Shown here: positions 10,749-19,933 of the stretch, in pieces
Layout of the letters: every line of letters begins with the position of its first letter
Numbering within the stretch: position 1 is the stretch's first letter
Assembly: GCF_003086295.3 (NCBI RefSeq)
Contig: NC_092047.1
Location: 63,902,054-63,966,053, forward strand
Length of the DNA stretch: 64,000 bases
Source of the DNA: Arachis hypogaea
Taxonomy: Eukaryota; Streptophyta; Magnoliopsida; Fabales; Fabaceae
Direction of reading: 5' to 3'
Notes under the pieces: model-generated
What the model saw: only the letters and a program-made list of their open reading frames with translations
Told to the model about the DNA's origin: nothing
Databases searched by the model: none
Made by a program: the position numbers and the translations under genes

Positions 10749-12239
10749 TGACGTGGCAGAAATTGGCGAGTTAAGAATTGTTATAAGATATGCGTTGCAA
10801 GTATAGTCCTCAACCAACCAGAAATCCGCTTATCAATTTAAAAATGGTGTCACAGAAATTAAAATTAAAATACTGAGAGTATGAATCCCAGGTCGTCTCC
10901 CAATGAGTTGCAGGAAAGTGTGCTATTTTATTAATCAGATGGTTTTCAAAAAGATTTGAGTTGAATGACAGGAAATTAAATCAGAGAATTAATGTAATTT
11001 AAATAAAAGCCTTGACTTGGAGTAGATTAGTTGGAAGCCCTATTCTTGTTGCAGTACTTTCAAGATTAATAGATAATTGGGGGTTGTTCTGTTTAGTTAT
11101 CCCTTACTAGGTAAGAGAAAGTCAAACAAGTTGGAATGCTGTTTCTATTCACAAGTCCCAGTCCGCTTACTTGGAAGGACTAGCGTCAGTGACTAGAGAG
11201 CAATCCAACAATAAACCCAATTACAATTTCTCCTTTGAGCATTCCAACTCAAGGGTTCCTTTCAATCAACTCCCCATCAAGTTAGGGAACTACTCACTCA
11301 TTGTGAATGTGGAATTCATAACATAGGAAAGGGATTTAAAGAAAGACATGATATATAAAACTCGAGGAATCAATTAAAGATAAAAGTAACTCTTGTATTG
11401 ATAAATTCTAAAATAATCCAATAGTAAAATTAAGTAAATTAAAGGACATGGAAGAGTAAAGCCAAGTAAAGAAAACGAACTAGAATGACGAAGTCTTGAT
11501 GAGGTGATAACTCTTCTCAAAATCCCAATGCAAAAAGCAATAGAAATAAAAATCCTAAGAACTATGAATGTGCAGAGAGAAAAAACCTAGAGGAGAGGAA
11601 AACTAGATCTGAAAAACTAAAAATATGTGGAATGAATGTTGTTGTTGGTTTCTGCATGTTCTCTGGCTCTAGTCTGCTTTTCTGGGCCAAAAATTAGGTC
11701 AAAATAGGGCCCAAAATCGTCCCCAGCGATTCTGCAGATTATGCAGATCGCGCACGTCACGAGATCGCGTCATTCATGTGGACGCGTCATTCGGCATTTT
11801 GCTTCTCCACGCGGACGCATTGTCCACGCCTCCGCGTCATTTATGCTATTCCAATCCGCGCGGTCGCGTGAGCCATGCGGCCGTGTCACTGCGATTTCTC
11901 TCTTTCGCGCGGTCGCGTGAGCCATGCGGCCGCGTCACTTCTCACCGGTCATCTCCTTAATTTCTTGTGTTCGTTCCATTTTTGCAAGCTTCCTTTCCAA
12001 TCTCCAACTCATTCTTGCCCTATAAAGCCTGAAACACTTAACACACAGATTACGGCATCGAATGGAATAAAGGAGAATTAAAATACATAATTAAAAGTCT
12101 TTAGGAAGCAAGTTTTCAATCATGTAATAATTTTAGGAAGGAAATATAAATGCATGCTAATTATAAGAATAAGTGGGTAAAGATCATGATAAAACCACAT
12201 AATTAAACACATTATAAACCATAAAATAGTGGTTTATCA
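10749..12239 (-). repeat. 3' LTR of B2
   Basis: 1491 bp. On the plus strand it starts TGACGTGGCAG and ends GTTTATCA. It differs from the 5' LTR mainly by a 49-bp tandem duplication in the CpG-rich part near 11860-11935 (GCGCGGTCGCGTGAGCCATG present twice here, once at 18703-18740). The CpG-rich cluster (11750-11940) stands out from the AT-rich surroundings. Confidence 0.93.
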
Positions 12240-12276
12240 ACCTCCCCACATTTAAACATTAGCATGTCCTCATGCT
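12240..12276 (-). promoter_or_regulatory. B-type polypurine tract with adjacent hairpin
   Basis: On the minus strand, stem AGCATG, loop AGGA, stem CATGCT (12261-12276) is followed by TTTAAATGTGGGGAGG, which abuts the LTR. The TGTGGGGAGG stretch is a plausible polypurine primer. The architecture is the same as in family A although stem and primer differ. Confidence 0.8.
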
Positions 12277-13688
12277 TAGTTGAAGGAGATAAAATAAATG
12301 AGTAGAAACATGTGAAACTCATGCAATGCAATGCAACCTATATATGTAAATGCAACTATATGATTCTTGTCCACTTGATCAAAAGTAAATAAGCTCTTCA
12401 AAACAATTACAAATCAAATTCCACTAATTCAATTCTTATACAGTAAGAACAGCTAAAAATGCAAGAAGACAACTCATGAAAGCAGGGAACATAGAATTTC
12501 AAGCATTGAACCCTCACTGAAGATGTATGTACACTCTAGTCTCTCTAGTGTATAGGGTAATTACTCTATTCTTCTCTAATCATGCTTTCTAATTTTTGTT
12601 CTTCTCCTAACCAATCAACAACATTTAATATACCAATGCAAACATCATGAGGTCTTTTCAAGGTTGTAATGGGGCCAAGGTAAGGGTAAGGATGTATATA
12701 TGGCTAAGTAAGCTTATAAATTAAATCTTTGTTTAACCCAAGCTTTCACCTAACCTCTATGTATATTCTATATAACTTTAGAATGCATACCTAGCTACCC
12801 AGAAATTCCCTTCACATTCCATACTCATGCATCAACTTTTTATTTTAATTTTATCATACATGCATTGATCCTTGAATTCTTAACTTAACATTGGGGTAAT
12901 TTTGTCCCCTTATTTATTTATTGAAAATTATTATTTTTTTTTCATAAACATTAAAATAAACATAGCTTATCAATGCACATAGATTTTTAATTCTTATAGT
13001 TTCACATGAGTAGGTATCCAAATTCCCATTATATTATCATGACACATTCCCTTATTATCTTTTGTTCTCACAATTTCCCATACTTGATTGACACACACAA
13101 TTCTATCTTAAGCTAACCAAAGATTCAATTTGGGATATATAATTATTTTTCCTCTTAAGGCTAGTAATGTGGTAAAATATAGAACAAATGGGATTTAAAG
13201 GCTCAAAGTGGCTAACAAAGGTAATTGAAAGGGTTAGGCTTAATTTGGATAAGTGGGCTAAACAAATAATGGCCTCAATCATATGCAAACATATAAATAT
13301 AATAAACATTGGACATATAGGATGAAACAAAATATAGATTACAATTATAGAGAAGTAAACACACATGAATAAAATAATTATGGTTGAATAATGTAACCAT
13401 TCATAAAGGCTCAAATCTCACAGGTTGTGTTCTTTAGCTCAAAAATTATGTTCCAAATACAACTTTAAGCAAATTTAACATAGAAGTTTTGATTAAAAAT
13501 AGTGAAATTTTGTTCCAAAGATAGGGTCTTAGAAGAAACTTATTGCCTTTTCAATTAAGCAGAACATGCATGCAACTAACCTATTACTATGCAATTTATC
13601 CTATCCTACAAAAGAAAAATCTAGCTAAATATCCTAATTTATTGGTGTTTAGGGAAGAGAAATTACCTCCGAAAGTCAGGTACTGACC
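12277..13688 (-). other. 3' non-coding block of B2
   Basis: No coding potential recognised. It is conserved with 26486-26954 and 28634-29300, 36469-37340 (reverse), 58787-60476 and 63417-64000. Recognisable common pieces include GGTTGTAATGGGG and ATGATGGCCTCAATC. Conservation across independent insertions suggests a function in RNA stability, packaging or 3' processing (inference). Confidence 0.65.
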
Positions 13689-13727
13689 GACCTCCCCACA
13701 CTTAAGGCTTTGCACCGTCCTCGGTGC
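13689..13727 (-). promoter_or_regulatory. internal hairpin/polypurine module at the ORF2 stop
   Basis: On the minus strand, stem GCACCG, loop AGGA, stem CGGTGC (13712-13727) is followed by TTAAGTGTGGGGAGGTC. Stem bases differ completely from the LTR-adjacent copy (AGCATG/CATGCT), but pairing and loop are kept. The module overlaps the last codons and stop of ORF2 (13702). Confidence 0.65.
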
Positions 13728-14955
13728 CGTCTGTTAGGAACAAAGGTGGGTTGGTAGCAGTATCTCCATCGTCGGGACCATCATGGCTCCCTGTGCTGGT
13801 AAAGAAAGTGGAGTCCGGGGTGTCTGAGTCCTTGAATTTTCCCATAATCAGCTCCTTGAGGTATGTGAATTGGCGCTTGTTACGGCGCTCTCTCATCTTA
13901 GCTTTCTGTTCCTGCCGATCCAACCTTGCAAGTATCTGCTGGAGCAGTTGGTCTGTAGTAGGTGCTTGTGGTGTTGAAGAAAGAATATCTTCAACTGGTT
14001 CAGTAGGCTGGCTGATAGTGGCGGCTGGAGGTTTGATATATTTCCCATTAGGGACGTATTGATCATCCCGCGGAAGTATGGCTTTGGTGTCCCCAGCTCT
14101 GTAGGAGACTCCGACGGCTGAGACAAGATCTAAGTCCAGGGCGGAGAAAGGTAAGTTGCCCGCAATTTGTACGTGTCCCATGGCATTCTGGATATATCTT
14201 GGTAGATTCAAAGGTTGGTCTGTAAAGATGCACCATAGAAGAACAGCCATGTCCGCAGTGAAGGAGGACTCGTGAGTGCTCAGAAAGATGTAATGGGACA
14301 TGATCTGTGCCCATACGCGAGCCTCCATGGTAAGTGCTGAAGCCGATATTCCCTTAGGACGGGTGCGATGGTATTCGTAGATCCAATGGCTGCCAGGTAG
14401 TGCGATAACTCTGAGAACGGCGTCCCAGTCAAAGTGGTACATCTGGCGCTTGAGTGCGGCTTCTTGAAAGGCGTCCAATCCTTCTGGAACAGGGGGAAGA
14501 CCTAGAGCTTTTTGAATGGCCTCTTCTGTAATGGAGACTTGCTTCTGGCGGACGTAGACAGACTGCAGGGTTGGTAGGTGGAAGTTGGAGTAGAACTCGA
14601 CTACCCAAGAAAGATTGACCTGCCTTGGCTGTCTCTGTAGGAAATCCCATTGTCTTCATCCAATATGCAGCTCAACAAATGTAGCAATGTGGTTTGGGAG
14701 GAGAAGAAGGTATTCGTTGTTGTAACTCCTTTCTGCCAGGATGGGGAACATCTGCTCACAGTAGCGATTGGGGAATCGCACAGTGTCCTTTGCTGGGAAG
14801 GCTCTTTCTTTATCGTCAACTTTTATAATCCTCTTAATTTTCTTTGTTGAGGGCTTAACCGCAGTTGAAGAAGGTTTTGCCACTAATGCTCTTTTTGTTC
14901 CTCTTCTTGCTGGTTGTTTGGGAGTGGCTTTCTCCTTTCCTTTCTTGGTGGCCAT
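13702..14955 (-). pseudogene. ORF2 of B2, putative plant transposon protein family, one internal stop
   Basis: A single frame of about 417 codons from MATKKGKEK to the stop at 13702, broken by one TGA at 14656-14658. I start at 14955 because the sister ORF2 at 20122 also begins with a short basic MAPKARK-type N-terminus and a splice-acceptor-like tract lies just before it. The middle resembles the domain usually labelled 'putative plant transposon protein' (Transposase_32, from memory): FPNRYCE, RQWDF, then WVVEFYSNF, then FDWDAV and ALTMEARVWAQI. The C-terminus is acidic and low-complexity after a charged, probably helical RRNKRQFTYLKELIMG segment. Biochemical role unknown. Confidence 0.75.
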
Positions 14956-15957
14956 CCTGAAAAAGAAAAAAGAAAGTAAATTAAATTTAAAGGGGTAGAG
15001 CAAGGAAGAGAGCGGGGAAGGTGGTAATCAATGCACAATAAAGAAGAATGACATTAACACATGGTCATAACTACATGTGAAAAGTTCATCAATGGAAATA
15101 TAGCAAGTGCATGTGGGGACAATTAAATGCAAGGGTTTATTGGCATGCAGGCAAAGGCATGAGTAGCATAGATCAAGCATTCAATGTTCAAGTTAGATTA
15201 CCAAGTCTTTCAAACTAACAATTTGTTTGTAATAACAATTATATTAAATTAATAAAATAGAAAAAGGGTTTTGTGAAAAGCAAGCATTGAAAAGTAGAAA
15301 AAAGTAGAAAAAATGCATAATGCCATATGGGCCTTTTCACAAACACATAGCATGCATGATAGTTAAGTTATTGAAAGCATGAATTTGAAAATGCAAGCAT
15401 TCCTTGAAAAAAGTAATATATAATTGTCAAACAAATTTATAACAATCCACAAGCATATAATGACTCACATAAATTTATAACACCAAATAAAAAGGAAAAA
15501 GAAAGGAAAAAGAAAATATGAAGAATGAAGGTAAAACGAAAAGAAAAGAAGATAACATATAAAAATAAGAGGAACAATAGAAAAGTAAGGAGGGAAGGAG
15601 AAAAAGAAAAACCTTGTTAATGGGGGTGAGAGAGAGAGAGAGAAAGTGTAAAAAGTGAGAAAGAAGGAATAAGGGAGAAGGGAAGAAAAAGAAATAAGGA
15701 GGGAAAAGAGAAAATAGGATTTGGGGAGAAAAAGATAAGATAATTGGCAAATCAGGAAAACTGTGCGGCGCAAGCGACGCGGTCACGTGAGGCACGCGGT
15801 CGCGCGACTTGCGTTGAAACTGATTGACGCGGTCGCGTCGGTCACGTGGTCGCGTAACCCGTTTTAGGCTAATGGCACGAGGGCAGCCTCGCGCTCGCAC
15901 AACTCTCTGTTCAAAATCATTAATTGCCAAATATTGGGTGACGCGATCGCGTGGGGC
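14956..15957 (-). other. spacer between gag and ORF2 in B2, with acceptor-like tract and CpG cluster
   Basis: Immediately before the ORF2 ATG, the minus strand reads CTTTTTTCTTTTTCAGG, a good match to a plant 3' splice site, so ORF2 might be made from a spliced RNA (inference). The middle (15470-15740) is a long purine-rich run on the plus strand. At 15770-15955 there is a CpG-rich stretch like the one in the B LTR (ACGCGGTCGCG, GATCGCGT). No protein in this stretch is recognisable. Confidence 0.55.
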
Positions 15958-17481
15958 ATTAATGTTTTTTTCTATGGTCTGTTGTCTCCGATCAATAGAT
16001 TGTAGTAAGTCATCATTAGTAGAAGAAGAAGGATAGGTAATTTGAGAGGTCTGCTGTTGGGTATTCTGTGGTCCTTGGGATTGCCTCAGGTGAGGTGCTC
16101 TGTAAGGCTGGTACTGGTTCTGCTGCCTGTTGTTGTTATTCCACCTCTGATTTCCCTGATTATCTCTGCCTCCTCTGTTGTTGTTGTCCCTCCAATTCTG
16201 GTTAGAATTGTCCTGCCATCCATGGTTGTAATTGCCACTTTGATTGTACCCTTGGTTGGGGCGGTCATAGAAATTATGAGTGGCTGCCACGGTGTTGTCT
16301 TCCTGCTGGAGCTGCGGACATTCATCAGTATAGTGGCTATAATCAGTACATATTCCGCAAACTCTCTGTGGGACTAACTGTTGGTTTTGCTGTGGTAGGG
16401 AAGGTTGAGCTTGCTGAACTTGTTGTTGGTTCAATTGCATATGCTTCAGCAAGTTGGTCATTTCACAGATACTCTGAGTTAAAGCAGTAGTCTCTCTGCT
16501 AGAGGATACTTCTGCAACGGCTTTTGCACGGCCTTGTTTCTGCCTGTGATTCCTAGTAGATTCAACTAAGTCGCTGATCAATTGCCATGCCTCATCAATG
16601 GTCGTGTACTTTTTCATAGACCCATTGCTAGCACTTTCCAATGTGGTCTTATCTTGGGGCCTCATGCCCTGTGTGACATAGCCGAGTAACACTATCTTGT
16701 CAATCATATGGTGGGGGCAAGCTTCTAGAAGATTATTGAAGCGCTCCCAGTACTCATAGAGAGTTTCAGATTCATCCTGAACAATCATGGAAATATCTTT
16801 CCTCAATTTATCAGTAACTTCAGCTGGAAAGAACTTTTCCAAAAATTCTCTTCTGAGTGTATCCAGTTGGATACAGTTTGCAGTGGGTTGAGTGTAGTAC
16901 CACTCTCTTGCCTTTCCCTCAAGAGAAAACGGGAAGGCTTTCAGCAAAATTGAAGTTTCATCTGCTTGAAAATCTCTCAGGTGCTTGATAGGCTCTTGAG
17001 CAGGTAAGCCATGAAACTTGGGCATCAAATTGAGCAGTGCGGTCTTTATTTCAAAGTCTATAGCCACCGCTGGATGATGCGCTTGAAACGCAAAATTGAC
17101 AGTAGAACAGGCTGCTTGAAAATCTCTCAGGTGCTTGATAGGCTCTTGAGCAGGTAAGCCATGAAACTTGGGCATCAAATTGAGCAGTGCGGTCTTTATT
17201 TCGAAGTCTATAGCCACCGCTGGATGATGCGCTTGAAACGGTTGCATTGTAAAATTAGGGGCTCCAGCCTCCTGGATAGTAACTCTCCTAGGTGCTGCCA
17301 TGTCACCTATACGTAAATCAACCGAATCAGTAGAACGGGGGCTGGTTTCTTCCTCAAATGACATTTCAGATCCGCCCTCAAAGAGGACTAACCGACGCCG
17401 AGCTTGCCTTATTCGTGAAAAAGTTCTTTCAATCTCAGGATCGAATACTGGCAAGCTTGGATCAGGAAGTGAACGCGTCAT
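15475..17481 (-). CDS. gag: Gag protein of B2
   Basis: A 668-codon frame starting MTRSLPDPS less than 100 bp after the primer site. It has a retrotransposon Gag core (FPFSLEGKAREWYYTQP, then EFLEKFFPA and LYEYWERFNNLLEACP) and a CX2CX4HX4C zinc knuckle (CGICTDYSHYTDEC) near residue 375. An Asn/Gln/Gly/Arg-rich segment ends near LLQSIDRRQQTIEKN. True Gag homology ends about 15958; the last 160 or so codons read through the CpG-rich and purine-rich spacer and look accidental. A 150-bp in-frame duplication repeats 50 codons near residues 80-175. Gag would package RNA and form particles; the polymerase must come from elsewhere. Confidence 0.88.
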   Translation of the reverse strand: MTRSLPDPSLPVFDPEIERTFSRIRQARRRLVLFEGGSEMSFEEETSPRSTDSVDLRIGDMAAPRRVTIQEAGAPNFTMQPFQAHHPAVAIDFEIKTALLNLMPKFHGLPAQEPIKHLRDFQAACSTVNFAFQAHHPAVAIDFEIKTALLNLMPKFHGLPAQEPIKHLRDFQADETSILLKAFPFSLEGKAREWYYTQPTANCIQLDTLRREFLEKFFPAEVTDKLRKDISMIVQDESETLYEYWERFNNLLEACPHHMIDKIVLLGYVTQGMRPQDKTTLESASNGSMKKYTTIDEAWQLISDLVESTRNHRQKQGRAKAVAEVSSSRETTALTQSICEMTNLLKHMQLNQQQVQQAQPSLPQQNQQLVPQRVCGICTDYSHYTDECPQLQQEDNTVAATHNFYDRPNQGYNQSGNYNHGWQDNSNQNWRDNNNRGGRDNQGNQRWNNNNRQQNQYQPYRAPHLRQSQGPQNTQQQTSQITYPSSSTNDDLLQSIDRRQQTIEKNINAPRDRVTQYLAINDFEQRVVRARGCPRAISLKRVTRPRDRRDRVNQFQRKSRDRVPHVTASLAPHSFPDLPIILSFSPQILFSLFPPYFFFFPSPLFLLSHFLHFLSLSLTPINKVFLFLLPSLLFYCSSYFYMLSSFLFVLPSFFIFSFSFLFPFYLVL
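16962..17240 (-). repeat. in-frame tandem duplication inside B2 gag
   Basis: Two 129-bp copies (16962-17090 and 17112-17240) separated by 21 bp, differing by one base that I can see. The repeat step is 150 bp, so the frame is kept. The duplicated peptide contains LLNLMPKFHGLPAQEP, the start of the Gag core. The near-identity indicates a recent event. Confidence 0.92.
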
Positions 17482-17574
17482 CTAGCGAAAGAAACAAGCA
17501 GCTCATAGTAGCAAAATAAAATAAAATGCAAATAAATATATTCCAATTAATAACTTTAGCGCTCTATTGCAACT

Positions 17575-17591
17575 CCCCGGCAACGGCGCCA
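17575..17591 (-). other. primer binding site of B2
   Basis: On the minus strand TGGCGCCGTTGCCGGGG lies five bases after the LTR end. It is identical to the site in A1, so both families would use the same tRNA primer. Confidence 0.88.
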
Positions 17592-17596
17592 AAAAT

Positions 17597-19038
17597 TGAC
17601 GTAGTGGAAATTGGCGAGTTAAGAATTATTATAAGATATGCGTTGCAAGTATAGTCCTCAACCAACCAGAAATTCGCTTATCAATTTAAAAATGGTGTCA
17701 CAGAAATTAAAATTAAAATACTGGGAGTATGAATCCCAGGTCGTCTCCCAACAAGTTGTAGGAAAGTGTGCTATTTTATTAATCATATGGTTTTCAAAAA
17801 GATTTGAGTTGAATGACAGGAAATTAAATCAGAGAATTAATGTAATTTAAATAAAAGCCTTGACTGGGAGTAGATTAGTTGGAAGCCCTATTCTTGTTGC
17901 AGTACTTTCAAGATTAATTGATAATTGGGGGTTGTTCTGTTTAGTTATCCCTTACTAGGTAAGAGAAAGTCAAACAAGTTGGAATGCTGTTTCTATTCAC
18001 AAGTCCCAGTCCGCTTACTTGGAAGGACTAGCGTCAGTGACTAGAGAGCAATCCAACAATAAACCCAATTACAATTTCTCCTTTGAGCATTCCAACTCAA
18101 GGGTTCCTTTCAATCAACTCCCCATCAAGTTAGGGAACTACTCACTCATTGTGAATGTGGAATTCATAACATAGGAAAGGGATTTAAAGAAAGACATGAT
18201 ATATAAAACTCGAGGAATCAATTAAAGATAAAAGTAACTCTTGTATTGATAAATTCTAAAATAATCCAATAGTAAAATTAAGTAAATTAAAGGACATGGA
18301 AGAGTAAAGCCAAGTAAAGAAAACGAACTAGAATGACGAAGTCTTGATGAGGTGATAACTCTTCTCAAAATCCCAATGCAAAAAGCAATAGAAATAAAAA
18401 TCCTAAGAACTATGAATGTGTAGAGAGAAAAAACCTAGAGGAGAGGAAAACTAGATCTGAAAAACTAAAACTATGCGGAATAAATGTTGTTGTTGGTTTC
18501 TGCATGTTCTCTGGCTCTAGTCTGCTTTTCTGGGCCGAAAACTGGGTCAAAATAGGGCCCGAAATCGTCCCCAGCGATTCTGCAGATTATGCAGATCGCG
18601 CACGTCACGCGATCGCGTCATTCATGCGGACGCGTCATTCGGCGTTTGGATTCTCCACGCGGACGCGTCGTCCATGCCTCCGCGTCACTTATGCTATTCC
18701 AATCCGCGCGGTCTTGTGAGCCATGCGGCCGCGTCACTTCTCGCTGTTCATCTCCTTAATTTCTTGTGTTCCTTCCATTTTTGCAAGCTTCCTTTCCAAT
18801 CTCCAACTCATTCGTGCCCTATAAAGCCTGAAACACTTAACACACAGATCACGGCATCGAATGGAATAAAGGAGAATTAAAATACATAATTAAAAGTCTC
18901 TAGGAAGCAAGTTTTCAATCATGTAATAATTTTAGGAAGGAAATATAAATGCATGCTAATTATAAGAATAAGTGGGTAAAGATCATGATAAAACCACACA
19001 ATTAAACACATTATAAACCATAAAATAGTGGTTTATCA
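17597..19038 (-). repeat. 5' LTR of B2
   Basis: 1442 bp, on the plus strand TGACGTAGTGG to GTTTATCA, followed by the target duplication GATCT. The CpG-rich cluster at 18598-18740 has GCGTCA words at 18615, 18632, 18682 and 18731 (GCGTCG at 18665). Confidence 0.93.
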
Positions 19039-19043
19039 GATCT

Positions 19044-19166
19044 CCCTCTGTAACCATGGAGAGGAAGCATGAAAAGCTTATCTCAATGCAGAGTCAATTA
19101 GAGCCCCCACATTCAAACTCTAAGTTTGGTGTTGGGAGGCCATCATCATGCTCTGAGTATCTGTGA
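19044..19166 (+). pseudogene. end of A3 ORF1 after the B2 insertion
   Basis: Reading across the GATCT duplication, the protease frame of 10056-10748 continues for 40 codons and stops at TGA 19164-19166. The tail contains SKFGVGR, encoded by a copy of TAAGTTTGGTGTTGGGAGG. No reverse transcriptase follows. I infer that the ancestral ORF1 was Gag plus protease only. Confidence 0.75.
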
Positions 19167-19378
19167 GGCTCCATGAGAGACCACTATCAAGCTATTGACA
19201 TTAAAGAAGCGCTTGTTGGGAGGTAACCCAATTTTATTTAATCATATCTATTTATTTTCCATTGTTATTTTATGTTTTCTGTAGGTTGATGATCATGTAA
19301 AGTCACAAAAATAACTGAAAAAGCAAAAATAAAATGAAAAATAGTATTAAAAACATCATACCCTGGAGGAGAAGCTTA

Positions 19379-19615
19379 CTGGTGTTTAAACGCCAGTAAG
19401 GGTAGCAGAATGGACGTTAAACGCCCAGTCTGGCACCATGCTAGGCGTTTAACGGCAGAAAGGGGCACAGAGCTGGCGTTTAACGCCAGAAATGGGTACA
19501 GAGCTAGCGTTAAACGCCAGAAAGGGGAGAAAAGCTGGCGTTAAACGCCAGAAATGGGCAGCAACCTGGCGTTTAACGCCAGGATTGGCAATCAAGGGGG
19601 CGTTTACACGCCACA
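19379..19615 (+). repeat. eight palindromes at 31-bp period in A3
   Basis: GGCG-equivalent cores lie at 19381, 19412, 19444, 19475, 19506, 19537, 19568 and 19599: steps 31, 32, 31, 31, 31, 31, 31. Best unit: CCTGGCGTTTAACGCCAGG (19565-19583), with 9-bp arms around one base. Spacers share words such as AGAAATGGG but are not identical. This is the longest and most regular array in the window. Confidence 0.93.
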
Positions 19616-19925
19616 TGGTGCATGGATGAGAAATCCTTCACACCTCAGGATCTGTGGACCCCATAAGATCCCCACCTACTTCATCTCTCTCTCTCTTCTT
19701 CATACCACTCCATAACAACCTTCCACAAATACCCTCCACCAATCACCTCAATACCTCTTCCGCAAATACCCCTCACCTATCAAATCCTACCCTCTTCTCC
19801 ATAATCTTTTCACCAATCCACATCCATCCATCATAAAACCCCACCTACCTCACCATTCAAATTCAAACCACTTTCCCTCCCAAACCCACCCATACATGGC
19901 CGAACCCTACCCCTCTCTCCACTCC

Positions 19926-19933
19926 TATATAAA
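19926..19933 (+). promoter_or_regulatory. possible ORF2 promoter TATA box
   Basis: CTATATAAAC within a C/T-rich stretch, about 190 bp before the ORF2 ATG, followed by a pyrimidine-rich leader (CTTCACTCCTTCATTTTC). The layout is typical of plant class II promoters. It would allow ORF2 transcription independent of the LTR. Evidence is compositional only. Confidence 0.45.

Larger units (their letters stand above)
10749..19038 (-). mobile_element. B2, non-autonomous gag + ORF2 LTR retrotransposon
   Basis: Complete element with LTRs 10749-12239 and 17597-19038, primer site at 17575-17591 and hairpin/polypurine module at 12240-12276. It is flanked by a perfect 5-bp duplication GATCT (10744-10748 and 19039-19043). 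It encodes Gag and, further downstream, ORF2, but no protease, reverse transcriptase or integrase. Transposition would have needed a helper element (inference). It sits in the A3 ORF1. Confidence 0.93.

Noticed and set aside
15465..15773. Hydrophobic Phe/Leu/Ser-rich frame resembling a membrane protein
   Set aside because: It is the translation of a purine-rich low-complexity run on the opposite strand. No supporting motifs.
19379..19615. CRISPR-like look of short palindromic repeats with spacers
   Set aside because: Plant retrotransposon context, spacers related to each other, the same motif also in LTRs and coding sequence, no cas genes. A phased palindrome array fits better.
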